Part shown: piece after piece, positions 12,452 through 24,068 of the stretch
How positions within the stretch are numbered: position 1 is the first letter of the stretch
Layout: every line of letters starts with the position of its first letter
Notes under the pieces: generated by a model
Databases searched by the model: none
What the model was told of the DNA's origin: nothing
What the model saw: the letters and a program-made list of their open reading frames with translations, nothing else
Assembly (NCBI RefSeq): GCF_000165425.1
Contig: NW_001799627.1
Location: 2,701 to 66,700, forward strand
Length of the DNA: 64,000 nucleotides
DNA from: Paramecium tetraurelia
Lineage: Eukaryota; Ciliophora; Oligohymenophorea; Peniculida; Parameciidae
Reading direction: 5' to 3'
Position numbers and translations under genes: made by a program

Positions 12452-12562
12452 ATTGAATTATATTATGTGGTAGGATTATCATCATCATTCAATTTATTGT
12501 TATTTAGATATATAATCATAGATATTGAAAATTAGCTATTAATTTATAATATATATTTTATA

Positions 12563-14088
12563 ATGAAAATAAATAGAGATAAATAAATGAATGAAATGAG
12601 ATCCAAAATTAAGTAATCTCTATTTACTAAAAAAGAGATAATAAGCAAGAATGTAGAGAACTCTAAAATGGTTAAAAGATCAACAAGCAATACTTAATTA
12701 AATATATAATCCTCAGCTAAACCAAACTAAAAATAAAAGCCTTGTATTTAGAATCGTTTTCATGATATATACTAAATTGGTTCTATCATTGGCTAAGGCT
12801 CAAATGGAATTGTTAAAGTTTGTTACAAAAAAACATCATCAAGTCAACTCTTGAATTTTGGTCATATCCCAACCAAATATGCTGTCAAAATAATACCAAA
12901 TGCTGATGATCCTGAATTAATTAACACTATCACTTAAACTTTTATTATAAACAGAGAGCTAAATACTTTACCATAAATAATATAGGTTTTTGATCTATTT
13001 ATAGATGAAAATGAAAAAGTTGCATATTTAGTTATGGAATTTTGTGAATGGAAGAGTTTAGAATATTATCTTGAGAAAAACTAACTGACGATTAAATAAA
13101 TTAGAGAAATTATTAGAAATTTAGCAATTTCTCTTAAAGCTATACATAATAAAGGAATCTGTCATAGAGATATTAAACCAGATAACATTTTAGTGAAATT
13201 ATGTGATCAAACTGAAATTAAAATTATTGATTTTGGTGTATCTAAAAAGTTCTTTAAGAAGAATAAAAATGGTATAATCATACACGAGATGTGGACAAGG
13301 ACAGGCACCATTTTATTTTAAGCACCTGAAATCTTTCTATGTGGAATTTATAATGAAAAAAGTAAATAATTAATTAAATCATCATAGTTGATATATGGTC
13401 ATGTGGAATTATTTTGTATCAATTATTATGTCACAAATTTCCATTCTTGGCTGATACCATAATAGACACGATTGAAATTATTACTAATTCGAATTATAAT
13501 CCATGGAGATAATAAGAATTTTTAGATTTGCATTATTTACAATAAGATTTGTTAAAACGTACACTCACCAAGGATCCAAAAAATCGATTGTCAGCAGAAG
13601 AACTATTGTTACACCCATGGATTTCGATGAAAACAAATTAATATGATAAAACTATGGATGACACTTAAATTTCTAAAAAAAAATCTAAACTTCGTGATTT
13701 TAAAATTGCAACCTGTCTCTAGTTAAGTGATATTTTCAATCCTTATAAAAATTCAAGTCCATTATATTTAAATCCAATGCAAAATGGTAACACTATTAAT
13801 GACAACAATAACATGAATCATGTTTACTTTAACCATAACAATAATAAAAATAAATTAGACTACGGAAATTTTAAAATTAGCGATTTTATTGTTAGAAGTA
13901 AATAAATTTTGAGTGGGAAGAGCAGCTTTTTATTTGCAATAGAGAGTTCTTAAGATAATTCACCTAAAATGAATATCGAATAGTCTGAATTATACTTGGA
14001 TGATAAATAATCAGATGAAGTCTTGTAATACAGATTGGAATCTAGATTTTTAGATTATGATTGCTAACATAGAAAATTTTCGAAATGA
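12563..14088 (+). CDS. Serine/threonine protein kinase (CaMK-like)
   Basis: One 26-nt intron. The product has 499 residues from the ATG at 12563, or 491 from the in-frame ATG at 12587. The kinase domain spans about residues 65-355: glycine loop IGQGSNGIVKV, VAIK-type lysine in KYAVKIIP, gatekeeper region YLVMEFCEW, catalytic loop HRDIKPDNILV, IIDFGVSK, TGTILFQAPEI, DIWSCGIILYQLLCHKFPF and a C-terminal helix ending HPWIS. All catalytic residues are present, so it should be active. The last ~140 residues are Asn/Ser-rich and disordered. The N-terminal 60 residues are basic and Ser/Gln-rich, a typical regulatory tail. I see no EF-hands, so it is not a canonical CDPK. Confidence 0.88.
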
Positions 14089-14939
14089 GTCTGATAGTTT
14101 TGTTTATTTAATAAAGAAGTGAACTATTTATATAATTAATCAAATTATAAAATAAGTATTTAGTCAATTTTTTAGCTTTAACCTAATTGAGTAAATGCTA
14201 TTTTGATAGCTAAAAATTCAGTATTTTTATTTATATTTAAAAATTGTAAGGGTTATTTATTTTGGGAATTTGTGTGAGTGATAATTATCAAAATCTTAAT
14301 TAATAGAGTTATAAAAGAAGTGATTATAAATTTTAGTTCGATTGATTTATTTATTACAAAACAACAAATGACTATAGATTTTTATATAATTAGAATTAAA
14401 ACAATAATGAAGAAATGTGATGAAAAATAATTTAGAAATAGTATTTATAATTTTATTGAGAATATTTATTAGCAAACTACTTTCCAGTCATCTAAGATAC
14501 TCATGTATATTTTTAGGGGAAGGTTAAAACTAGCGATTATGAATCTCCATTTGATTCTTTTGGATTGAGGGGTTTAGGGTTGTTTATGAAATGGGCTTGA
14601 GAATAAAAGGCTGAAATGCTCTTATTTTTTGAATGACTATTAAAATGAGCCAATATTAGTTGAAGGAATAATATAGGAATGAGGCTATTTTTAGGGACTT
14701 AATAAATACATAATTTGTTGAATGTTAGTGCCATAAATTAGATCTTTGATATTTCCTTTTGTAATTCAATATTTTAGATATATTAATTGATCTCCTGATT
14801 GTTTCAATCATTTTATCTCTTATTTTCCTCCAAATTTCAACTACATGGCATCTTTAATACATATATTTATTATTCCTATAATCGATTCTAACCTGAATAA
14901 ATTAAGTTATTATAATTAAATTAATAATAATTAAATAAA
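14089..14939. other. Intergenic region with a G-rich patch
   Basis: No open frame of interest. At about 14510-14610 the base composition changes: G clusters (aggggaagg, gaggggtttagggttg, aaatgggcttgag) stand out in otherwise AT-rich DNA and are followed by a T run near 14620-14630. This could be an unannotated RNA gene or a remnant. It is not a telomeric repeat array. Confidence 0.35.
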
Positions 14940-16702
14940 ATGATAACAGCAACTAGATCATTAAATGTTAGATTGCCTTAATTAAGCATGAAAAATCTTG
15001 AAAAATCTCGAGAAAAGTCGAATAAACCTACAATTAGATCCATAAATAACGTTTATGATTATTCTAATTCCCCACCTAAAACAAGAACTGATAATATTTC
15101 AAGGGGTTCCCTTTCCACTCCTTTATAATATTGCAGATATTCCTGTTATAATATATGTAGAGTGGATTCCTCATTTAATGACTAAGAAATCTTTAGTGCA
15201 TAATAAAGAAGTGTTTAAAGAAATGAAAATAGTAAAAATACATATAGTGATTAAATTGAAAAATTGTCTTAAAGGATTAAAAACCTCAGCAAAACAAAAA
15301 AAAAAATGTAAGAATCTATTTCCACCAAATAATATAAAAAAACTGAACCTTATATTCAAAAATAATCTAATAAATATTAACCAAAAAGTCCCAAATTGAT
15401 TCTCAAAACGGAAGAAAAAAATGATGAAGTCAACTTTGAATAAAAATAATTAATCCAAGAGAAAATGTAAGAAATTTACGCATCAGTATAAGCCATACTG
15501 AAATCGCATAAAGGATATGTTAGATAAGTTGAAAAAAAAAATGTTTAGATTCAATTAGTCTAACTTAAAAAGGAATTTAAACTTGTTAATTAAGATTATA
15601 ATGAGTTTTATAATAATCATACTAACGAACAATTCAAATGTAATATATAATACGTCTATGATTAGTGGATTTTGAATTAGTCGATCGAATAGAATAATTA
15701 AAAAAGTTATTTGAAAATAAGAGACCAACTAAACGTAATTGTGGTAGTCTTTTTGATGGAATGGATATTTCAATTGTAATTCAAACAGAAGCAGATGAAA
15801 AACCTAATAATATTGATTTTAACGAAATTTCTGAAAAAGACTTTGAACAATCTTAAGATCAAATTGGACAATTTGCTGACTAAATAACAGACTGCTCGCC
15901 AGCCAACAGCACTGCAAGAAGAAGAACTACTAATTTAAATAAAAGAGCAACCAAATAATATTCTATTTAGCCAATCCAAATTTAGTAAGAAACGACCTAA
16001 TAAACCTAAATTAGTAGAAGAAAGAGCAGTGTAAAATCAATTAATACTCCACTTACACCTAAAACTCCTGATTCTCCATCTTCTATGACTTCTAGAAATA
16101 ACAAGTTCGCGGCATAATAAATTATTTAAGAAAAATTAAAATTGCCAGCTACACCACCTAAAAGGTAAGACTAATAATAATTCTAAGAAGATTAGACTAA
16201 TGTTCTAAAAAAAGAAATTTAAAAAAGATAATCAAAACTCATTTCACGTAAGGCTACATTAGAAATGTCTCAGTAACCAAAATAAAAGTCGAGATTAAAT
16301 TCAAGAAATAGTTTAGTAGAAGTAACTGAACATTCTGAATATGAATAAAAAATACTACCTAATAATAATACTACTAATTAATCTTAATCTTAAATTAATA
16401 TTGAAAATAATCCAGAAGTCAATTAAAATATACTAGATTAATTAGAAAATAACAAAGAATAAATAGCTAATTAAATTTAAACATAAAAATAATCATAAAA
16501 TTAAATTGTGCCTCAAAAAGAATAATAAAAGTAAAAAACAAAAAAATAAGAAATTAAGGAATCCAAAATCATTTAAGATTTGTATTAATCTGCATTTATA
16601 TATGATCAAGATATCTTGAATAAATATAGAAAAAATAAACACAAAAATGAATGGTCTTAAGATATATAATCAGTTATATCTAACTATTATTAATTTTTTT
16701 GA
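14940..16702 (+). CDS. Hypothetical coiled-coil, Gln/Ser-rich protein
   Basis: A 578-residue product with one 26-nt intron. The first half has short heptad-like helices (EKMQEIYASVQAILKSHKG, VQLVQLKKEFKLVNQDYNEF). A conserved-looking patch, KRNCGSLFDGMDISIVI, sits mid-protein. The second half is low-complexity (Gln, Asn, Ser, Pro; SP and TP motifs such as NTPLTPKTPDSPSS) and ends HKNEWSQDIQSVISNYYQFF. No domain is recognised. Its style is like ciliate cytoskeletal or ciliary scaffold proteins, but that is a guess. It converges on the next gene with only 48 bp between the two TGAs. Confidence 0.7.
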
Positions 16703-16750
16703 TTTATAAATTAATATGCTATTAGTTATATAATAAATATATTTCCAAAA

Positions 16751-18596
16751 TCAAAATCCGTAGTCAAAACAGTCTCTAGTTTATTATCCATTTTTTATAA
16801 TTTCCTACTTTTTACCTGCAAATGGTATCCTATGTAACCAATCTGCAGGTACACCTTTATAATTCTTTGGATTGAGTTCAATAGGATCCATTTATTACAA
16901 ATAGTTGGCTGGTGGATTTCTGATGATAATAAATAATGTTACTTATCATCAAAGGATTTAACTTCTTGCAAATCATTTGTTATTTATTTTTTTTACTCTT
17001 ATTTTGGTGATGATTTCAATAGAGAAGGATTAATTTCATTGACCTTACATGTAAGTCTGTTGGCTTTCTCCTTTTTCTGTTTCAATTCCTCAATAAATTT
17101 ATTATTTGCCTTATCTGGAATGGCTAATTAATCATCTACTTATAACTTAGATTCTGATTATATTTAAACTTTTTTGTCTTATTTCTTTTTGGATTCCTTT
17201 GTTTTCTAATCATTACTAATCTTCGATTTATTATCATCTTTATCCTTTTAAGATTTCTATGTACGATTATCAATAACAGACTAAGGTCTTTTGTCTCCTT
17301 TTTATTTTCTCTATTATTTCACTGGCTTGTCTTGCACCTGGGATTCCCCTTAAACACTGCCTGCTTCTGATGCAAATCGTAACGTATTTGTTAAGTCAGG
17401 CTTTTTAATATTAAATTCAGGAATGGTTGATTTGCCTTTTGATTCCAATTGCTTTTTCAATTCTGAATAAGGTTAAGGAGTCAATTGATTTCTTTGTTTT
17501 TAAGCCTCCACTTATTCAGGATTTAATCTATCTTCTTCTCTGCAATTTCTAGGAGGTTCAGGTTCTACATTTGCTACCGCGGCTCCTTTTCTTAATGCAT
17601 TCTAATAACTTTAGATATAAAAGGGATCATTTTTATTCCTGTGTGGTTAGACATTATGAGAAAGCATGTGTTAACCATATACTATACCTCCAACTGATGG
17701 ATTGATATTATTGAATCCATAAGGACCCCAAGCTGGCTTACCAAAATAAGTAGTAAATGCACTGTCAGCTATCCATCTGGTTTCTCCTTGAAATTTCTTA
17801 ATTCTATCTTTTCTCCTTTATAATTTTGCTGCATCTTCAGGATCATTAGGATCAAGAGTCTTAGCTTTCTTAATGAATTTAGTATTCATCTTTTTTTATT
17901 GATCATCTTCTTATTCATTTTCTAAATCGTCTTCTTCAGATGAGATGATATCTTCTTCCTCTTTTTTAGATTCTTCATAATAGAATCCACTAAATGGATG
18001 CTAAACTTTATATTCGCCTTTAAAATTTTTATTATTTTATTCTAACTAATACATTAATTCGTTTGTATCCTTGATATCTTTGATTAGATAGTTATCCCTA
18101 TAGGCAGTTTATAGTTTAGGGTTCCATTAAACAGGTAATTTATATTGGTTGTTTTGATCTTCTTATAATTGAATGGATGGATTAGGTTATTATTAAGGAT
18201 TACGGCAATCACAAGATTTCGCAATATTTTTAATTGTTTTTTCATCTAATTCTAATTAAAATTAAGAATGCTTATATACTTTATACAAGGATTTATGAAT
18301 CTTCTACTTTTAATTTTTCAATTTTTCTAAAATTATCTTTATTTTCAGTTAACCAAGGTTAATTCTCGTGATTTATTCTAGTTATTAACTTTTTAGTTTC
18401 AGGTTCTCTTTCAACTTATATTTTCTTTTTGAAATCCCATGGTTCATCTTACTCGACTGGCCATTTCATCATATCAAACATATTAGGTTCTTAGTTTCTT
18501 GGTTTATTTTTTTTTCCAAATACTTTATTTTCATCTTGATTAAAATTATAAATTACTTTCATAGACTTATTTTAAGACTTATTCTTTATTTTTCAT
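16751..18596 (-). CDS. Hypothetical charged protein with conserved core
   Basis: 590 residues after introns of 22, 28 and 23 nt. The N-terminus (MFDMMKWPVEQDEPWDFKKK) is followed by an acidic stretch (SSEEDDLENEQEDDQQ). A globular-looking core reads RWIADSAFTTYFGKPAWG and PYGFNNINPSVGGIVYGQHM. A long Lys/Gln/Ser-rich linker leads to a distinct tail, PIELNPKNYKGVPADWLHR. The core and tail, rich in Trp, Gly and Pro, look conserved and would be good search seeds. I do not recognise the family. Confidence 0.7.
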
Positions 18597-18671
18597 ATGG
18601 CTGTTAAGATGAGTAATAAATAAATTTAATTTTAATATTATTTTCAAAACTACTGTTAAAAGGAAAATATT

Positions 18672-19662
18672 TCATTTTTATTATTAATCAATATCATCAC
18701 TTTGTTCTTCTTAATATTACTTAACTTATCTTTCAATTTATGATTATATCTATTATTCAACAGATTCATCCTATCTAATAGTTTCAATTTAAGATTCCTC
18801 ATTTACTTATTGGATTTCTGATAATTGTTGTTTAATCTATTAGTCTTTTAATTACTCAGTTTCTTGTTATTATTCAACTTTGACTTTACTTTCCTTTAAT
18901 TTATCTAAATCACAAGCTTCAACAGATTTTACTTTATAACTATAATTAATTCAATACTAATGATTACTTAATAATAGGCTACAACTAAAATTATAACTAT
19001 TGTTTTTCTTTCTTTTTTGAAGATATTGAACTATTATTTGTAGAATCTCTATAAGAATATGTCATATTATTTCTTAATTTATAATTTGATTATTGTTACC
19101 TGATAATATTCATATAATTTTAACACTGCTGATATCGTTGTAATCTCATCATTAACCTCTTATTTTCTTTATAAGAATGTGAAAATTCTTCAATTTTCAA
19201 GACTGGTTCTTATTTCATTAGACGATCAGCTATTTTAATATTTTCATTTTGTATTTATTAAGCTTGATTCTTACGAAAGGTTAAGTTTAGATTATGAGGG
19301 TGATGTAAATTTTCATCTTCATATTTATAGTAATCTTATTACATGGGTCTATTGCAAATTTCTGTTATTTTTTAATACAATTGGCTATTGCCCTTGTTTA
19401 TGCGCTCAGATTATTCTATTCAAATAATGGATGCATTTGTACCATTTAAATCAAAACGTCTCCTTTGCTATCTCAAATTATTTCTTTTTTCTAGGATTTC
19501 CTAATGCTAGACTCTCTATTAAGATTATGTTTTTTTGCTTTTGATTTCATTCAACTTCTTCAAATGGAGATCATATGACCTATTTACTATGAATAGTTAC
19601 TTCTCTCTCTAAAATATTTAGTCTAATTTATAATTATAATTGTATTAATGATTAGATCTCAT
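18672..19662 (-). CDS. CFAP97-like ciliary protein (tentative)
   Basis: A 302-residue product with introns of 27, 27 and 28 nt. After a basic helical N-terminus, residues about 100-190 contain LHHPHNLNLTFRKNQAQQIQ, then ENIKIADRLMKQEP and SYKENKRLMMRLQRYQ. The spacing 'H..N....F....I..EN..I..R....' matches the short helical CFAP97/hemingway domain found in ciliary proteins across eukaryotes. The rest is a Gln/Glu-rich acidic tail ending SDDIDQQQK. The start lies 31 bp from the divergent gene at 19694, so the two probably share a promoter region. Confidence 0.55.
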
Positions 19663-19693
19663 ATTAATAAAATAAATAATATAATTAATAAGA

Positions 19694-20286
19694 ATGTCAC
19701 AACCGTCCGAAACTAAACAATCAATTTAAAGTGGCAGGATGGTCTTACATCCATCTCTAAAGTTAGATAAATCGGCTGCTTTTTTCAAAAACACAAGAGT
19801 TAGTTCATGCTCTTATGTAAGAATGAAATAAGGAAATCCAGAAGTAAGATGTCAGTTTTGATATAGCTAGGCTGTTCCCTTCTATGAAATAGCCAATAAA
19901 ACGCCTGCTGAACATGAAACAAAATCTACATATACAACTTCATCTTATGCGTAATTCAATATAGTAATAGAAAAGAGATGATTATAAAGTGAGACCTAAT
20001 TTACATGTTGGATCTACTAACAAATTATTAGAACCTTATAATACAGGATCATTTAGATCCAGATTACCTGAACCAGATGCTCCAATATTAACTAAAAATG
20101 CCTCTCAAATTGAATTAGGAGATAGACAGTAAATAAAAAATAAAGACTTTTAGTTTCAATGTAAAAAGACATTTCTTAAGCACTGCTCATAATGTCTATG
20201 GAAATTTCGGAAAACCAGGGAATATTACAAATCCAGGAATATTATCAGAGAAAACAAAATGGCACCATCATTTATAATAAAAATGA
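19694..20286 (+). CDS. Small hypothetical protein, axonemal-type composition
   Basis: 171 residues, with introns of 27, 25 and 25 nt. The translation has no transmembrane segment or repeat. It is basic, Pro/Asn/Tyr-containing and short-motif rich (YADDYKVRPNLHVGSTNKLL, FRSRLPEPDAPILTKNAS, HNVYGNFGKPGNITNPGI). Extended, loop-rich small proteins of this kind are typical of microtubule inner proteins of ciliates. I infer that only from composition and from the divergent CFAP97-like neighbour. Family unrecognised. Confidence 0.6.
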
Positions 20287-20310
20287 TAAATTCGAAGATA
20301 ATATATTATT

Positions 20311-21432
20311 TCATTAATCATCTTCATCATCTGTATCTTTTTTAGGGCGGCATTGTGGAATTAGAGAATTCACTTTAATATTGTCTAAATTTAACATAGG
20401 GTTTTTATCTTCATTTTCTGTTTTATTTTTAGTTCCATTCTCTTTTTGTGATTTATCTTTTTTATTAGTGAGATTTTGTTGTTGTAATTCTTACTCTTAT
20501 TTTTAATATTCTTTAATTAACTATTAAATCTTCTCATTCTTAGGATCATTATCTTATTCATTCTATTTTTTATTTTTTGTTTTTGGGTTCTATTTTTTAT
20601 TAGTATCTTATTGAGCATCTTTGCCGTTTTTCTTATTGGATTTATTTTGTTTTTTGGTTTCAGGTTCACCTTTATTAAAATTGAAAATTGCTGTTTTCAA
20701 TTTTTAAGCTTTCTTTTCTTTTTTATTAGCATTATTTGATGCCATATCTAAAGAATTTGGATCATGCTTTTTGTTTTCAATGGATTATTCTTCAGATGAT
20801 TATTTATTATTGAATTTTGTTTATGTTTTTGGTTTATTATTTTTTGTAATTTTATTTTCAATTTTTAAAAATTATTCATATTCTTCTTGATTATCATCAT
20901 CTGATTCTGAATCCAAAGTCCTTTTAGATTATTTCTTTTTTACAGCTGCAATTTATTTCGATTACTTCTTGGTTACAGTATAAATTTCTGAATTAGAATA
21001 AGAATCTGATTCAGAATCTGATTCAAATTCTTATTCAGATTCAGATTCTGAATTTAGTGTTTCTATTGGTCTCTTTTTTTTTTATTACTTTCTATTTCTA
21101 TTACTATTACTTTTCTATCTGGTATCAATGTTGTTTGAAGAATTCTTTTTATTTACTTAATGATTCAGATGAACATCACCTACGGGCAAATTCATAGTTC
21201 CAAAAACATCATCAAAATTCTAATCATAATTGTTAAGGAATTCGGTCATAGATTTTTTAACGATTGGTTTCTTGTTAAATTGTTTAATTTGCGAATCTAA
21301 GGCAGTGAACAAGGAGGTTTAAAATAAGGATTGGGATTAAGCGTTCAATGATTTTTTTAACGTTTCCTCTTATTCAGATTCGGAACAATTTTCAATGTTG
21401 GACTTTTGTTTAGTCTATTTTGAATGATTCAT
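20311..21432 (-). CDS. Hypothetical Lys/Gln/Glu-rich disordered protein
   Basis: 373 residues in one exon (1122 nt, no intron). It has an N-terminal region with SQSLFQTSLFTALDSQIKQF and a short conserved-looking box, FDDVFGTMNLPVGDVHLN. An acidic-serine block (SESESEQEFESDSESDSY) and long Lys/Gln/Asn tracts follow, with the end at KKDTDDEDDQ. The overall charge pattern resembles nuclear or chromatin-associated disordered proteins. No catalytic domain. Its stop lies 25 bp from the convergent gene's stop. Confidence 0.65.
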
Positions 21433-21528
21433 TTATTATTTTGGTGATAATCATTTTTAATTATATATTACAATATTTCAAAGGATTTTAATTTTAATTG
21501 GACCTCAATAATTATAATTATAATTTAA

Positions 21529-22134
21529 ATGATATTAGAAAATCCAAGTAAAATCAAATGGAAATAATAATACATAAAAAAGTACAGAGCCTTGTTGGGA
21601 ATTTCAAAGTATAAATATATCAAACATAGTCTCAAAGTAATACCTCCAGAACCTACAGAAAATAATATCACTCCATTGCATCTAGATTATATTAATAAGT
21701 AGAGATCAAAATCGTTAAAATAAAATGACGAGAGTATCTTACAAAGTTCAGATAGAAGATCTTTACATACAAAAATTTATACTGCATGTGAAATGAACTA
21801 AATTATTAATCATGCAAGAATTTGTGGATTATTGAATGATAAATAAAGTTTGAATTCTTAAAATAAATAAAATCAAAGTTTATTAGAATAAAATAGAAAA
21901 TACTTCTAAGATGTTCGAAATCTAGAAAACAGTTGGAATTACAAAAGAATACGTTAAGAAGAACAAAATAGGTTATTCAATTCCATACCTATGGAATAAC
22001 ATTATAAAATTAAACTGAAATAAAAAGAGACACATTTAAACATACAATAATTAATTTAAGAATAACGTACTTTGTTTTTAACTAATAACACGCAATAAAA
22101 TCATGATTTATCTGGTTCTAGCTCCCTAGAATGA
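21529..22134 (+). CDS. Hypothetical basic protein, 201 residues
   Basis: A single exon (606 nt) from ATG to TGA. The product is basic and Gln-rich, starting MILENPSKIKWKQQYIKKYR. It has a middle segment CEMNQIINHARICGLLND and helical stretches RNLENSWNYKRIRQEEQNRL. No signal peptide, membrane segment or known domain. Only 96 bp separate it from the divergent gene upstream. Confidence 0.6.
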
Positions 22135-22240
22135 AAACTTAGAATAATTTTGTTTATGATTTAATCACAATATAACTTATGTTAAACATTTATTGAAAAT
22201 GAAAATCCCAAATATTAAAATTTAGAATTATAAAATTAAA

Positions 22241-22780
22241 ATGGCAATCAGGAAAACTAACCTCTCCTCAATTACTAAGAATTTATTCAATAATGATTAT
22301 GATTAAGAGTCTTTATTCTCCTCTCCATTGAAATCACCTGATAAATCTAAGTCTAAAGTTTCCTCCAATCAGTCACCAATCAAATTAGACAGTATTGACA
22401 ACTTAATTGAAAGCTAAAATACTTTAAGAACTCATATACCATCAGAATTTAATCTTAGAAAAATGTTATCCAAAATGGATAATGTTGATATTATCCATCA
22501 AACATAATAACAATATAAAGCCTGTAGATTCAGAAAAAAAGAAAATTTTTAATCTCAACCTAACTTGAAAATAGAAGTGAAGAACGATGTTGAAGATTTT
22601 TTTAATAACAATACTCCAATTAATACTTAATTAAAATAAAATAAAGAGAGTAAGTAACATTAATTAATTACATTCACTGATTATGTTGAAAACATTTATG
22701 GCAAAGATTGGTTTACAATACCATAACGAAGATTTAGAAGATAAACTACAATCTAAGAATTCTTTAATATCATCGAATGA
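22241..22780 (+). CDS. Hypothetical protein, 179 residues
   Basis: Intronless 540-nt frame. The N-terminal half is Ser/Pro/Lys-rich (SSPLKSPDKSKSKVSSNQSP), with a helical middle (FNLRKMLSKMDNVDIIHQTQ) and an end of YVENIYGKDWFTIPQRR then FRRQTTIQEFFNIIE. It could be a small scaffold or kinase-substrate protein. No domain recognised. The next gene begins 69 bp downstream on the same strand. Confidence 0.55.
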
Positions 22781-22849
22781 CTTCTAATTAAACTATTGAT
22801 TATATCTTATCACATTTTTAATAATAAGAAATAAAATTTATATAAAATT

Positions 22850-23861
22850 ATGAAGAAGTACTCATCCTAAAGACTCTTATTAACTAATGAAGAACTTCTA
22901 CGCATTCAATTTCTAGCCAAAAACTCTTACAGACCCTCCTCCAAATAGAGAATCAAAGAAAAACCTCTTCTAGAAAAATATCAATTCAAACCTGAGGTAT
23001 TATCTCCATTTATTCTAGATTAATAAATAATCTGCAAATCTATAAAGATCTATAAATGATTTATTAAGGTGGAATTTAAATAAACAGATGAAAAGACAAC
23101 AGATCTACGATGATGAAGTACTCAACCCTCATTTATTTCTAGTCAAGAGAATTTCTCAACAATGCCAATAGATTAACTCATGAATTAACTAACAACTCTG
23201 TCTTTGATAGATTGTATTAGGTTCGAAAAAACAGTGAAAATGTTATATGTAATTACTCCATTCCCTATTTTTAGAACAATCTAAAAGGAACACTAGCAAT
23301 TTTGGACCTTATTATACTAAAAACATGACTAGTTCTATGTATTAAGAATATCAACGCTAATAGTAATTAGATCTATCTTCATTTAAAATCTAAAACAAAT
23401 GCTACTGATAGCAAATATGAATTATCACATCAATAAACTCCAAATCCTAAATTTGTAGATTCAGAACAATTTCCTATAGCTGTAAATGATGTAAATACTT
23501 ATACTTATAATTTAAAATAGCAAATCAAAACTTCATAAGTTGTACGTCAATACGTAGACTTAACTGAATAATTGAGCAATTCTATGAATGAGCCTGATTC
23601 CCCTGCGAAGTCGCCATTGCATTAGAAGGATATTGAAGTGATGGTTGAAAGGTATAAAATACTTGACTACCAAATAGATTAAATAATTGGTAGGCTAAGA
23701 AATAACAACAAGAACAATAAGGATAATAGGAGGATTAATATGTGAAATCCTAAATAAAACCTAATTTAATCAATCAAAATAGATAACCCTCGTTCGGTAG
23801 TCAATAATCTCAATCGAAATCATATTCGAATATGTTCCTTAATAACAATTAAATCAATTGA
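22850..23861 (+). CDS. Hypothetical Gln/Asn-rich protein, five introns
   Basis: 295 residues after removal of introns of 22, 25, 26, 25 and 26 nt, which together give an exact multiple of three. Dense splicing for a short protein supports a real gene. Features include a helical N-terminus (RLLLTNEELLRIQFLAKNS), a middle EFLNNANRLTHELTNNSVF, and a Gln-rich C-terminus with a possible coiled coil (WQAKKQQQEQQGQQEDQ). No family recognised. Confidence 0.6.
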
Positions 23862-24068
23862 TATTTAAGATATATTATTATTATACTAATAATTATCTTT
23901 TGCTTGAAATTGCCATTGAATAGATAAATATGTATTCTTACTTGCAAAAATTCGAAATTTCTCTTAAATTACACTTTTATATTATGATCCTTATATTGTT
24001 GTTTAACTTGCTCATAATTAATTAGTGTAATATATGAATATTTCATTTTTCAAACATTTTTAAATAAA

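Noticed and set aside
14570-14590. Interstitial telomere (ggggtttagggtt)
   Set aside because: Only one and a half imperfect units are present, with no tandem array of GGGGTT/GGGTTT.
15055-15399. 114-residue plus-strand ORF
   Set aside because: It is a shifted frame within the coiled-coil gene starting at 14940, whose frame is longer and confirmed by intron arithmetic.
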